Shown here: positions 44,125 to 51,880 of the stretch, piece after piece
How the letters are laid out: each line of letters begins with the position of its first letter
Position numbering within the stretch: position 1 is the stretch's first letter
Assembly: GCF_035440685.1 (NCBI RefSeq)
Contig: NZ_DAORMW010000006.1
Length of the DNA: 64,000 nucleotides
From: Accumulibacter appositus
GTDB taxonomy: Bacteria > Pseudomonadota > Gammaproteobacteria > Burkholderiales > Rhodocyclaceae
Direction: 5' to 3' (one strand)
Notes under the pieces: generated by a model
Seen by the model: the letters and a program-made list of their open reading frames with translations, nothing else
Databases searched by the model: none
What the model was told of the DNA's origin: nothing
Translations under genes and position numbers: made by a program

Positions 44125-45817
44125 GACGCAGTTCCTCGAGGGTGGTCTCGCCGCTGGCGACCAAACGCAGCGCGGCTTCGGTGAGGCTGCGCGTGCCGTT
44201 GCGGTGGGCGACTTCCTTGAGCTGTCTGAGCGGGCGTTTTTCGATGATCAACTCGCGCAACTCGTCGTTCAGATTCAGGATCTCGGCAATCGCCTTGCGC
44301 CCGCGATAGCCGGTACCACGGCAATCGCCGCAGCCGCTCCCGCGGCGGAAGTCGAAGCGCGGCAACTGCTCGACGGCGATGACGAAGCGTTCGAGCTCCG
44401 CCTCGCCGGGCGTATAGGATTCGCTGCAGCGCGGGCAGTTGACGCGCAGCAGACGTTGCGCCCAAATGCCGTTCAGCGCCGAGGCAAAGGCGTAGGGATC
44501 GATGCCCATGTGCGTAAAACGACCGAAAACGTCGAAGACATTGTTGGCATGCACGGTGGTCAGCACCAGATGCCCGGTCAGCGCCGACTGCACGGCGATC
44601 TCGGCGGTCTCGCGATCGCGGATTTCACCGACCATGATCTTGTCCGGATCGTGACGCAGAATCGAGCGCAGGCCACGCGCGAAAGTCAGCCCTTTCTTGT
44701 CATTGACCGGAATCTGCAGGACGCCGGGCAGCTGATACTCGACCGGGTCTTCAATGGTGATGATCTTGTCGCGACCGTTGTTGATCTCGGAAATCGCGCC
44801 GTACAGGGTGGTGGTCTTGCCGGAGCCGGTCGGACCGGTCACCAGCAACATCCCGTAGGGTTCTTCGACCAGGCGCCGCAGGGCCTTGAGCGAGTGCGCG
44901 TCGAAGCCCAGCAGATCCAGCGTCAGCGAGCCGTGCGCCTCGATGACGCCGCGCTTGTCGAGGATGCGCACGACCGCATCCTCGCCATGAATGCTGGGCA
45001 TGATCGACACCCGCAGGTCGATGTCGCGACCGGCCACCTGGACCCGAAAGCTGCCGTCCTGCGGCGTTCGCCGCTCGCCGATGTCGAGTTCGGCGAGCAC
45101 TTTCAGCCGCGACACCACCTGCTCGGCGAGCGCCACGCCACTGATCTGCGCGACCGTGTCGAGCACCCCGTCAAGGCGGTACTTGATGGTAATGCCGGTC
45201 GGCGTGCTCTCGAGATGCACGTCGCTGGCCGCCGCCCGCACGGCATCATAAACGGTCGAATTGACCAGCTTGACCGCCGGGCTCGAAGCTTCGCTGAGCG
45301 ACGCAAAACTGAGGATTTCAGCGCTCCGCGAGTTGTCGGCGGCACCGACGCCATCGTGCACCAGCGCCTGCACGGCATGCACCGACTCTTCATGTTTCGA
45401 CAGATAGGCCTGGATGTCTGCGGGCAGCGCCAGACAGTACCGCAGCGGCGCACTGGCCAGGCTGCCCAACCAGACCATGCAGTCGCTGTCGAAGGGATCG
45501 GCGATGACGGCGACGAGCAGGGTCTCAGCCCCCTCGCCGCAGCTGGGCAGCACGCGCAGCAGCACACAGCCACGCTGCTGCGCTTTGACCATCGGCAGCA
45601 GGTCGAAAGCCGTACCACAGGCGAGCATCTCGGCGGTATCCATGACCAGCAGCTGAAAGCGCCGCGCCAGAGCGTTGACCAGATGGCGCGGTTCACTGGC
45701 GGTCAGCGCTTCGAGTTCGCTGAGCAGCGAGCGCCCGGACATCCGCGCCAGGCTCCGGGCCTTCTGCAGCAGCGAATCGTCAAGACCTTCGCTGAACTGT
45801 TCGCCGGGGGAGTTCAT
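44105..45817 (-). CDS. gspE: Secretion/pilus assembly ATPase GspE (MshE/PilB-like)
   Basis: This 570-residue hexameric ATPase powers pseudopilus assembly. Features are an N-terminal MshEN-like region, the CTE core with SAASDVHLESTPTGITIKYR-type entry (SDVHLES near 200), and Walker A GPTGSGKTTTLYGAI at about 328. The Asp box ITIEDPVEYQ, Walker B MVGEIRDRETAEIA and the His box HLVLTTVHANN follow. The zinc-binding cysteines are NCPRCSES and GCGDCRGTGYRGR. The ATG overlaps the gspF stop by four bases. Confidence 0.93.
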   Translation of the reverse strand: MNSPGEQFSEGLDDSLLQKARSLARMSGRSLLSELEALTASEPRHLVNALARRFQLLVMDTAEMLACGTAFDLLPMVKAQQRGCVLLRVLPSCGEGAETLLVAVIADPFDSDCMVWLGSLASAPLRYCLALPADIQAYLSKHEESVHAVQALVHDGVGAADNSRSAEILSFASLSEASSPAVKLVNSTVYDAVRAAASDVHLESTPTGITIKYRLDGVLDTVAQISGVALAEQVVSRLKVLAELDIGERRTPQDGSFRVQVAGRDIDLRVSIMPSIHGEDAVVRILDKRGVIEAHGSLTLDLLGFDAHSLKALRRLVEEPYGMLLVTGPTGSGKTTTLYGAISEINNGRDKIITIEDPVEYQLPGVLQIPVNDKKGLTFARGLRSILRHDPDKIMVGEIRDRETAEIAVQSALTGHLVLTTVHANNVFDVFGRFTHMGIDPYAFASALNGIWAQRLLRVNCPRCSESYTPGEAELERFVIAVEQLPRFDFRRGSGCGDCRGTGYRGRKAIAEILNLNDELRELIIEKRPLRQLKEVAHRNGTRSLTEAALRLVASGETTLEELRRVTLSG

Positions 45818-47013
45818 TGCAGTGCACCCGCGAGGTCAAAAATCGGCATGTACAGAAGTACCACGATCAGGCCGACCAGGAGGCCGATGGCGGTCATCAG
45901 CACGGGCTCGAAAACCCTGGCGAAACGCTCTATCCAGCGCGCGCTCTCGCCTTCGTAGAACAAGGCCGAGCGGGTCAGCATGGCGCCCATCTGCCCGGAC
46001 CTTTCGCCGACGCGCAGCAGGCGCAAGGCGACCGGCGTCGCCAGGCCGCTGCGCTCGAAGGCCTCCGACAAGGCACCGCCGTCGGAGATGAATCTGCGCG
46101 CAGTACGCAGTGCGTCACGAGTAGTCGGAGAAACGCTGTCGCCGACAATATCGAGCGCCGTCAGGATGGGTATTCCGCCTTCGAGCAGCATGCCGGTGGT
46201 CAGGTACAGGCGCGACAACTCGATCACCCGGATGCGCTCGCCGACACCCGGCAGGCGGGTCAGGAAAACGATCCAGCGACCGCTGCGAATGAAGTGCCGC
46301 AGCCAGAAAAACAGCGCCGCGGCCAGAGCCAGCCCTCCCCCGAGCACGGCGTCAGCATTCTCGCTGACCAGCTGTCCCCAGTCGAGCAGGAGCTGTGACA
46401 GCCAGGGCAGCGAACGCCCGCTGCCCTGGTACACGCCGGCGAAGCGAGGCACAACGTAAGCCATCAGGAAAACGGTCACCGCAGCGCCAACAGCAAGCAG
46501 GATGGCCGGGTAGATGGCCGCACTGAGCAGTTTGCTACGCACGGCGTCGAGCCGCGTCTGATAGTCGATATAGCGGGCCAGGGCGTGCGGCAGGTCGCCG
46601 GTCCCCTCGGCAGCCTTGACGATGCCCACGTAGAGCGGCGGAAAAACCTCAGGCTGCTGGGCCAGGGCCGCCGAAAAGCGTAGGCCGTCGCGCAGCTGGG
46701 CGGTCAGTCGTTCGAGCACCGCCCGCGCGAGCGGTGAAGCCTCCTTCTCGAGCAAGGCCTCAAAGGTCTCGACCAGGCTCAAGCCGGCTTCCAGCAAGGC
46801 CAGCAGCTCGGCACTGAAGAGCAGCAGCGAAAAAGCCCGGTTGCCACGCCCCGGCACGCGCGCCGCCTGGCCGGCGCCGCCTGCCGCCTTGATCGACAGC
46901 GCCTGCAAGCGCCGCTGCTGAAGCAGCCTGCCGACCTCCCCGGCATCCGCGGCCTCGACGCTGTGCGTCTCGATCAGGTTGTCGGCAGATAGGGCACGAA
47001 CCTCAAAGCGCAT
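45814..47013 (-). CDS. gspF: Secretion/pilus platform protein GspF (PilC/MshG-like)
   Basis: This 399-residue inner-membrane platform protein has two T2SSF domains. The first is FSAELLALLEAGLSLVETFE with AALAQQPEVFPPLYVGIVKA. The second is LSRLYLTTGMLLEGGIPILT with GLATPVALRLLRVGERSGQM. Three membrane helices are visible, including SAAIYPAILLAVGAAVTVFL and the C-terminal IGLLVGLIVVLLYMPIF. The N-terminal domain (residues 1-60) is the usual cytoplasmic lead. It lies 17 bases after gspG. Confidence 0.92.
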   Translation of the reverse strand: MRFEVRALSADNLIETHSVEAADAGEVGRLLQQRRLQALSIKAAGGAGQAARVPGRGNRAFSLLLFSAELLALLEAGLSLVETFEALLEKEASPLARAVLERLTAQLRDGLRFSAALAQQPEVFPPLYVGIVKAAEGTGDLPHALARYIDYQTRLDAVRSKLLSAAIYPAILLAVGAAVTVFLMAYVVPRFAGVYQGSGRSLPWLSQLLLDWGQLVSENADAVLGGGLALAAALFFWLRHFIRSGRWIVFLTRLPGVGERIRVIELSRLYLTTGMLLEGGIPILTALDIVGDSVSPTTRDALRTARRFISDGGALSEAFERSGLATPVALRLLRVGERSGQMGAMLTRSALFYEGESARWIERFARVFEPVLMTAIGLLVGLIVVLLYMPIFDLAGALQ

Positions 47014-47030
47014 CCTCGCTCCGCCAGATC

Positions 47031-47540
47031 CTATTGATAGCTGACATCGGCGGCGTCACCGGTCCCTCCAGGCTGGCCATCCTTGCCGTACGAAATGATC
47101 TCGAAATCGCTCGTGGCGCCTGGCGAGCGATAGAGGTAGGCGTGCCCCCAGGGGTCGTCGGGCACCGCCTTCTGCAAGTAGGGGCCGTTCCAGCGAGGGG
47201 CGCTGGCCGGCTTGCTGAGCAAGGCCTTGAGCCCCTCTTCGCTGGTCGGGTAGCGACCGACTTCCAGGCGATAGGTGTCGAGCGCACGCGCGAAGGCCTC
47301 CACCTGCGCCTTGGCCACCCCCTGTTCGGAACGCCCCAACTGCGAGAAATACTTCGGACCGACGTAGGCCGCCAGCAGACCAATGATGGTCACCACGACC
47401 AGCAGCTCGAGCAGGGTGAAGCCTCCGGCGGGACGTGCCTGACGGTGGCGGGCGGGCAAGCAGGCAATGGCCGCCGCGCCAGCCGCGCAGCCGCGGTCAT
47501 TGCTCTGCTCTGCGCAACTGTTGTGCAAGCCTCTGCTCAT
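47031..47540 (-). CDS. gspG: Major pseudopilin GspG
   Basis: The 169-residue major pseudopilin has a leader ending at GGFTLLELLVVVTIIGLLAA. YVGPKYFSQLGRSEQGVAKA follows, then LEVGRYPTSEEGLKALLSKP and the calcium-site end DPWGHAYLYRSPG / EIISYGKDGQPGGTGDAADV, all diagnostic of GspG. The leader (about 39 residues) is long for the family. Its ATG overlaps the lytic transglycosylase stop by four bases. Confidence 0.92.
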   Translation of the reverse strand: MSRGLHNSCAEQSNDRGCAAGAAAIACLPARHRQARPAGGFTLLELLVVVTIIGLLAAYVGPKYFSQLGRSEQGVAKAQVEAFARALDTYRLEVGRYPTSEEGLKALLSKPASAPRWNGPYLQKAVPDDPWGHAYLYRSPGATSDFEIISYGKDGQPGGTGDAADVSYQ

Positions 47541-48211
47541 TGCCTGTTCCCCCGTGCCACTGCCGATAGTACCGCCGGTACGTAGAGCATGGTTTCACTA
47601 TAGGGCGGAATCCGGTCGCCATTCCTGGCCACCGCTCCCTGACCGGCATTGTAGGCGGCCAGGGCCAGGGCCACATTGCCGCCATGCTGAGCGAGCAGAT
47701 CCTTGAGGTGGCGCACACCGGCATCGATGTTCTGCGCCGGATCAGCGCGGTTGCCGACTCCGTAACGTGCAGCGGTCGCCGGCATCAGCTGCATCGCACC
47801 CACGGCCCCTGCCGGCGAAACAGCGGCGGCGTTGAAGCCGGATTCGACGGCAATCACGGCCGCGACCAGTTCCGGCGCCACCTGATGGAGGCGAGCAAAA
47901 TGCGCGATCAACGGCGTCAACTGCCGCCGCCCCTCTTGCTGGCTGATGCGGCTACTGGTTCCCGGCGCCGTGCCACCCGTGCCACCCGTGCCACTCTTCG
48001 GGCGCACCGTCTTGCCGCGAATGAACAAGCGGTAGCTGGCATCACGACGCTCGCTGGCGTAACGGGGACTGCCATCCACGTATGAAACGAAGACGTTGCC
48101 GACAGTCGCTGCGGTCGCCAAAGGCGGCAGCAGGCTGCCAGCACACAAGGCCGTTGCCACGGCAAGCCGCGTGCAGATCACCCGATGAAGAGGAAAAGTC
48201 ACCTTTGTCAC
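47537..48211 (-). CDS. Lytic transglycosylase (SLT domain), first gene of the secretion operon
   Basis: This 224-residue exported murein hydrolase has a signal peptide (TRLAVATALCAGSLLPPLAT). A short beta region (VGNVFVSYVDGSPRYA) and a Gly/Thr-rich linker follow. The SLT domain has catalytic Glu in AVIAVESGFNAAAVSPAGAV and the GAMQLMPATAARYGV and ALAAYNAGQGAV motifs. The GTG start after gggagaacc is favoured; a longer open frame upstream is arginine-rich spacer. Being coupled to gspG, it probably opens the peptidoglycan for the secretion apparatus. Confidence 0.88.
   Translation of the reverse strand: MTKVTFPLHRVICTRLAVATALCAGSLLPPLATAATVGNVFVSYVDGSPRYASERRDASYRLFIRGKTVRPKSGTGGTGGTAPGTSSRISQQEGRRQLTPLIAHFARLHQVAPELVAAVIAVESGFNAAAVSPAGAVGAMQLMPATAARYGVGNRADPAQNIDAGVRHLKDLLAQHGGNVALALAAYNAGQGAVARNGDRIPPYSETMLYVPAVLSAVARGNRQ
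47970..47996. repeat. Three-copy 9-bp tandem repeat inside the transglycosylase gene
   Basis: The unit gtgccaccc occurs twice and is followed by gtgccactc. On the coding strand it gives the Gly-Thr-Gly-Gly-Thr-Gly linker before the catalytic domain. In-frame copy-number change would only alter linker length. Confidence 0.8.
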
Positions 48212-48296
48212 GGTTCTCCCATCAGAACACCCCTTTCCTGCAGGAGCAGACCACCGTTCGCCGGATGGCCTGCTACTCCTCGCTGACCGGCAGCGC

Positions 48297-48914
48297 TTAA
48301 CGGCAGATGGTGCCTTTAAGCGGAGCGCCGGCAAACTCGTGGCCGGCGATCTCAATGGAGACGCTTGCCTTGGCGAATTTCTTGGTGCCGCCAACGCCGA
48401 TCAATTGCTCGATCGCCACCGGCCCCCTGGGATCGTCAGCAGCGGCGGGGAGAAAGACGCCGGTGTCACGCAGGAATATCTGGCCCAGTTGTTTGTCTTT
48501 TCTGGGCTCACGGTCGGCAGAAACCGTGACCACCGTGGCCGCGGTGAACACCGGGGCCGGAAGTGGATCTGTCGGCAAAAGATCGAGAAGAGTGTTGAAA
48601 CTATTGACGGTGAACGCGGATAGAGACGAAGCTTCAACCGGACGCCCGCCCAGACTCGCGTCCTTAATCTCCCCGGAAAAACAGACGGCTTCCTGCGGCT
48701 GATACTGCGGGGGGAGTTCGTATACGAAAAGTGCGTCCTCGAAGATGCGCTCCTTTTTCCTTACCGCCTTGAACTCGTCGCAAGTCTTCAGCGCCGTGAG
48801 CTTCAGCGTTCCGCCAAACTCTTCACAACGAGAGCCTCTCGAATCCGCCGTCGCGACACCGACACCACCGCACAGCAACAAACCACCCGCTACCAGAGCT
48901 GCAAGTTTTTTCAT
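48297..48914 (-). CDS. Exported hypothetical protein, 205 aa
   Basis: The family was not recognised. The start MKKLAALVAGGLLLCGGVGV is a signal peptide with ggaagaag upstream, so the product is periplasmic or secreted. Three cysteines follow early in the mature part (SRCEEFGGTLKLTALKTCDE and AVCFSGE) and one is in the final TICR, suggesting disulfides. The centre is rich in Pro, Thr and Val (LLPTDPLPAPVFTAATVVTV). The gene lies 85 bases upstream of the transglycosylase gene on the same strand and might be co-transcribed, but there is no overlap. Confidence 0.7.
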   Translation of the reverse strand: MKKLAALVAGGLLLCGGVGVATADSRGSRCEEFGGTLKLTALKTCDEFKAVRKKERIFEDALFVYELPPQYQPQEAVCFSGEIKDASLGGRPVEASSLSAFTVNSFNTLLDLLPTDPLPAPVFTAATVVTVSADREPRKDKQLGQIFLRDTGVFLPAAADDPRGPVAIEQLIGVGGTKKFAKASVSIEIAGHEFAGAPLKGTICR

Positions 48915-49107
48915 GGTTTCTTCTTCCTTTTTTGGGTGAAAAAAGCGGAACAACAGTGTAGATCGTCTGGTCAGAAACTGCCCAGCACCAGCGAGCCACC
49001 GTTCACGGCCATTACAGCTACGAACACTGAACACGAGAGCTCGCAACAATGCACAGGCCTGACGAGAGCGCCCTTGGAGAGCATTGCAGGGTTATTGAAT
49101 CGACCGC

Positions 49108-49956
49108 TCACGGAGCCTGGCTGGCGACCGGGCGGGCCGGGTCACTGCACCATTCGCTCCACGAACCGGCATAGAGGCGCGCGTCATGCAAGCCGGCAAT
49201 TTCCATGGCCAGGAGATTGTGGCAGGCGGTGACGCCCGAACCACAGGTCATCACTGCCTGTTTCGGATCGATTCCGGCAAGCAACGCCAGCAACTCCCGG
49301 CGCAATTCGGCGGCCGGACGAAAACAGCCCTCACTATCGAGGTTGTCGCGGAAGAAGCGGTTGCGCGCACCCGGAATATGGCCGCCGACCGGGTCGAGGG
49401 TTTCATTCTCGCCACGGAAGCGATCCGGGCTGCGCGCGTCGATCAGGCAGAACTGGCCGTTGCGGACGTCGGCCAGGACCTCCTGGGTGGTCGCTACCCA
49501 GTCGCGCGGCGCCCCCTCGAACTGCACCGCCGGGACTTCGCGCAACTCCGTCGACAGCGGTCTGCCTTCCGCCACCCAGCGCTGGATGCCTCCGTCGAGA
49601 ACAGCGACGCGATCGTGGCCCAGCCAACGCAGCAACCACCACAATCGACTGGCGACCATGCCGCCCGCGTCATCGTAGGCAAGCACCTGCGTGTCACGCG
49701 CAACGCCGGCCGCGCCCAATCGGCTCGCGAGAAGCTGCGGGTCGGGCAAGGGGTGGCGGCCGTTGCTGCCGGTCATCGGCCCCGACAGGTCGCGATCCAG
49801 ATGCAGAAAACTCGCCCCCGGAAGGTGCCCGGAGGTGTAGGCCCGAACACCGGCCTCGGGATCCGTCAGTTGATGGCGGCAATCAAAAACGCGCCATCCC
49901 GGATCATCGAGATGATGGGCCAGGAGAGCGGTGCTGACGACCGTCGAGTAGCTCAC
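49108..49956 (-). CDS. sseA: 3-mercaptopyruvate/thiosulfate sulfurtransferase (tandem rhodanese)
   Basis: This 282-residue protein has two rhodanese domains: the N-terminal inactive one (WRVFDCRHQLTDPEAGVRAY, LPGASFLHLDRDLSG) and the C-terminal active one (IDARSPDRFRGENETLDPVG). The catalytic loop is CGSGVTA, the form typical of mercaptopyruvate sulfurtransferases. It transfers sulfur to thiols or cyanide in the cytoplasm. It overlaps the SpoIIAA-like gene by four bases. Confidence 0.9.
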   Translation of the reverse strand: MSYSTVVSTALLAHHLDDPGWRVFDCRHQLTDPEAGVRAYTSGHLPGASFLHLDRDLSGPMTGSNGRHPLPDPQLLASRLGAAGVARDTQVLAYDDAGGMVASRLWWLLRWLGHDRVAVLDGGIQRWVAEGRPLSTELREVPAVQFEGAPRDWVATTQEVLADVRNGQFCLIDARSPDRFRGENETLDPVGGHIPGARNRFFRDNLDSEGCFRPAAELRRELLALLAGIDPKQAVMTCGSGVTACHNLLAMEIAGLHDARLYAGSWSEWCSDPARPVASQAP

Positions 49957-50318
49957 GCCACGCCCTCCCCTTCCCCTTCAGCCAGCCACGCGCGGGCTTC
50001 GACTTCTTCGTCGAAGATGCGCATCTCGGCTTCGACGAAAATCTGCGACAACCAGGCGCTCCATGCCACCCACTGACTTTCGGTGAGCACGGCGATGCGG
50101 CTGAAATCCTTGGCATGGGCACGCGAGAAGACGATGTCTTCCCAGGCGACGTCGAGAGTGAAATCGGCCATCTCACGCAGATCGAAAAACAGGTCAACCT
50201 GCCCCTCGAACTGAATCACGTAATTGACGGCGTTTTCGAACTCCTGATAATCGGCGAGCGTGAACTCCGCATAAACCGTGACCTCGACCCGCCGCGGCTG
50301 GTTTTCGATGACTATCAT
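49953..50318 (-). CDS. SpoIIAA/STAS-like protein
   Basis: The 121 residues follow the SpoIIAA-like (DUF3478-type) fold: VEVTVYAEFTLADYQEFENA, QVDLFFDLREMADFTLDVAW, and FSRIAVLTESQWVAWSAWLS, ending in AEMRIFDEEVEARAWLAEG. Proteins of this family lack the phosphorylated serine of true anti-sigma antagonists and are of unclear role. It is the first gene of a two-gene operon with the sulfurtransferase and is divergent from xseB. Confidence 0.78.
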   Translation of the reverse strand: MIVIENQPRRVEVTVYAEFTLADYQEFENAVNYVIQFEGQVDLFFDLREMADFTLDVAWEDIVFSRAHAKDFSRIAVLTESQWVAWSAWLSQIFVEAEMRIFDEEVEARAWLAEGEGEGVA

Positions 50319-50610
50319 GGCACCCTCCCCGTTTTTCGTTGCTCAAGTGTAGCACCAGTCTGATCGCCAACGCTTGTGCAATGCCCTGGGCAAAAACGGC
50401 GATGGCGGCAAGGGCGGCGAAGGCATCCGCCGCGGCACCGAGCAACAGCCACGGGCTGCACCGTGCCGCCGAACGCCGCCTGCCACGCCATCGCCGAAGG
50501 CCGCTGAGCAGGCCGCAGAAATGGCCCGCGCGGAGAGCGAGGATACGCTTTCCATTTGACCGCAAGGCCACTAATACGCTATTTTCGGCGGTTTGATTCG
50601 AGCCCTTGCC

Positions 50611-50898
50611 ATGCCACGACCGAACTCCGACAAAGCTGTCGACGCCAGCGCGCCCGCGATGGAAGAAACAGCCGTCGGCAAACTGAAGTTCGAGGCGGCT
50701 CTCGCCGAACTTGAACAGATCGTTCAGGACATGGAGGGTGGCCGCCTGCCGCTCGAGGAGTCACTGGCCGCGTATCGCCGTGGCAGCGAACTGCTGACCC
50801 ATTGCCAGCAGCAACTCAGCGACGCCGAACGCCAGATTCAGGTGCTCGAGAATGGCGCGCTGCGCGCTTTCGAGCCCGCGGGTGGCGAGGCCAGATGA
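50611..50898 (+). CDS. xseB: Exodeoxyribonuclease VII small subunit
   Basis: The 95-residue small helical subunit of exonuclease VII binds the XseA large subunit to degrade single-stranded DNA. The hallmark is KFEAALAELEQIVQDMEGGR, followed by PLEESLAAYRRGSELLTHC and the final helix. It is longer than usual at the N-terminus by about 20 polar residues. The stop overlaps the ispA ATG by four bases, the standard xseB-ispA-dxs order of proteobacteria. Confidence 0.92.
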   Translation: MPRPNSDKAVDASAPAMEETAVGKLKFEAALAELEQIVQDMEGGRLPLEESLAAYRRGSELLTHCQQQLSDAERQIQVLENGALRAFEPAGGEAR

Positions 50899-51818
50899 GC
50901 GCGCCGACGCAAGTCCCGCCGGCGCCAGCGGCGCCTGCCTTCGCGGACTGGATGCGTTGCGTCCAGGCAGAGGTCGAAGCGGCCCTCGCCCGCCACCTGC
51001 CGCCGGCGGAAGCCATTCCGGCGCGCCTGCACCAGGCCATGCGCTATGCCAGCCTGAATGGCGGCAAACGGATACGGCCGCTGCTTGTTTTCGCGGCCGG
51101 AGAGCTGACCGCTGCCCCGGCGGAACGACTGCAAATCGCGGCCTGCGCGGTCGAGCTGATCCACAGCTATTCGCTGGTCCATGACGACCTGCCGGCGATG
51201 GATGACGACGTGCTGCGACGCGGCCGCCCGACCTGCCACGTCGAGTTTGACGAAGCGACTGCCTTGCTGGTCGGCGACAGCCTGCAAGCGCTGGCTTTCG
51301 AACTGCTGGCGCGCAAGGATTTCGGCGAACAGGGCCGGCAACTGGAAATGCTGCGCCTGCTGGCGCGCGCCAGCGGCTCGTGCGGCATGGCTGGCGGCCA
51401 GTCAATCGACCTCGAAGCCGTCGGCAAGAGCCTCAACCAGCCCGAACTGGAATTGATGCACGCGCTCAAGACCGGCGCCCTGATCCGCGCGGCAGTGTTG
51501 CTCGGCGCCCTCTGCGGAGCAGCCCTGAGCACCGGCGAAAGCGCTGCGCTGGACCGTTTTGCCAAACGCGCCGGCCTGCTCTTTCAGGTCGTCGACGACA
51601 TTCTCGACTGCACGGCCAGTACCGCCACCCTCGGCAAGACGGCCGGCAAGGATGCGGCTGCCGAGAAACCGACCTACGTCAGCCTGCTGGGCCTCGAACG
51701 CGCCCGCGAGTTTGCCGACGATCTGAGAAAGCAGGCGCTCGAAGCACTCGCGCCTTTCGGCGAACGCCGCCAGCGCCTTGTCGAGCTCACCGGCTTCATC
51801 ACCCAGCGCAAGTTCTAG
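50895..51818 (+). CDS. ispA: Farnesyl diphosphate synthase
   Basis: This 307-residue short-chain prenyltransferase builds farnesyl diphosphate from IPP and DMAPP. The first aspartate-rich motif is HDDLPAMDDD at about 96-105, and the second is FQVVDDILDCTAS. GGKRIRPLLVFAAGEL and SCGMAGGQSIDLE are also conserved. The ATG follows directly from xseB with overlap, and dxs lies 62 bases downstream, so isoprenoid supply genes are linked. Confidence 0.94.
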   Translation: MSAPTQVPPAPAAPAFADWMRCVQAEVEAALARHLPPAEAIPARLHQAMRYASLNGGKRIRPLLVFAAGELTAAPAERLQIAACAVELIHSYSLVHDDLPAMDDDVLRRGRPTCHVEFDEATALLVGDSLQALAFELLARKDFGEQGRQLEMLRLLARASGSCGMAGGQSIDLEAVGKSLNQPELELMHALKTGALIRAAVLLGALCGAALSTGESAALDRFAKRAGLLFQVVDDILDCTASTATLGKTAGKDAAAEKPTYVSLLGLERAREFADDLRKQALEALAPFGERRQRLVELTGFITQRKF

Positions 51819-51880
51819 GCACCGCTTCCGCTCATTGCTCGCCGCCACCGGCGAGCGCTTCCGCAGGACCCAACAAGACC

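Noticed and set aside
44204..45958. Plus-strand open frame (584 codons) opposite gspE
   Set aside because: It is a mirror of a conserved ATPase gene with no family features of its own.
47970..47996. 9-bp tandem repeat as a start of a CRISPR or phase-variable tract
   Set aside because: It has only three copies, keeps the reading frame and codes for a flexible Gly-Thr linker.
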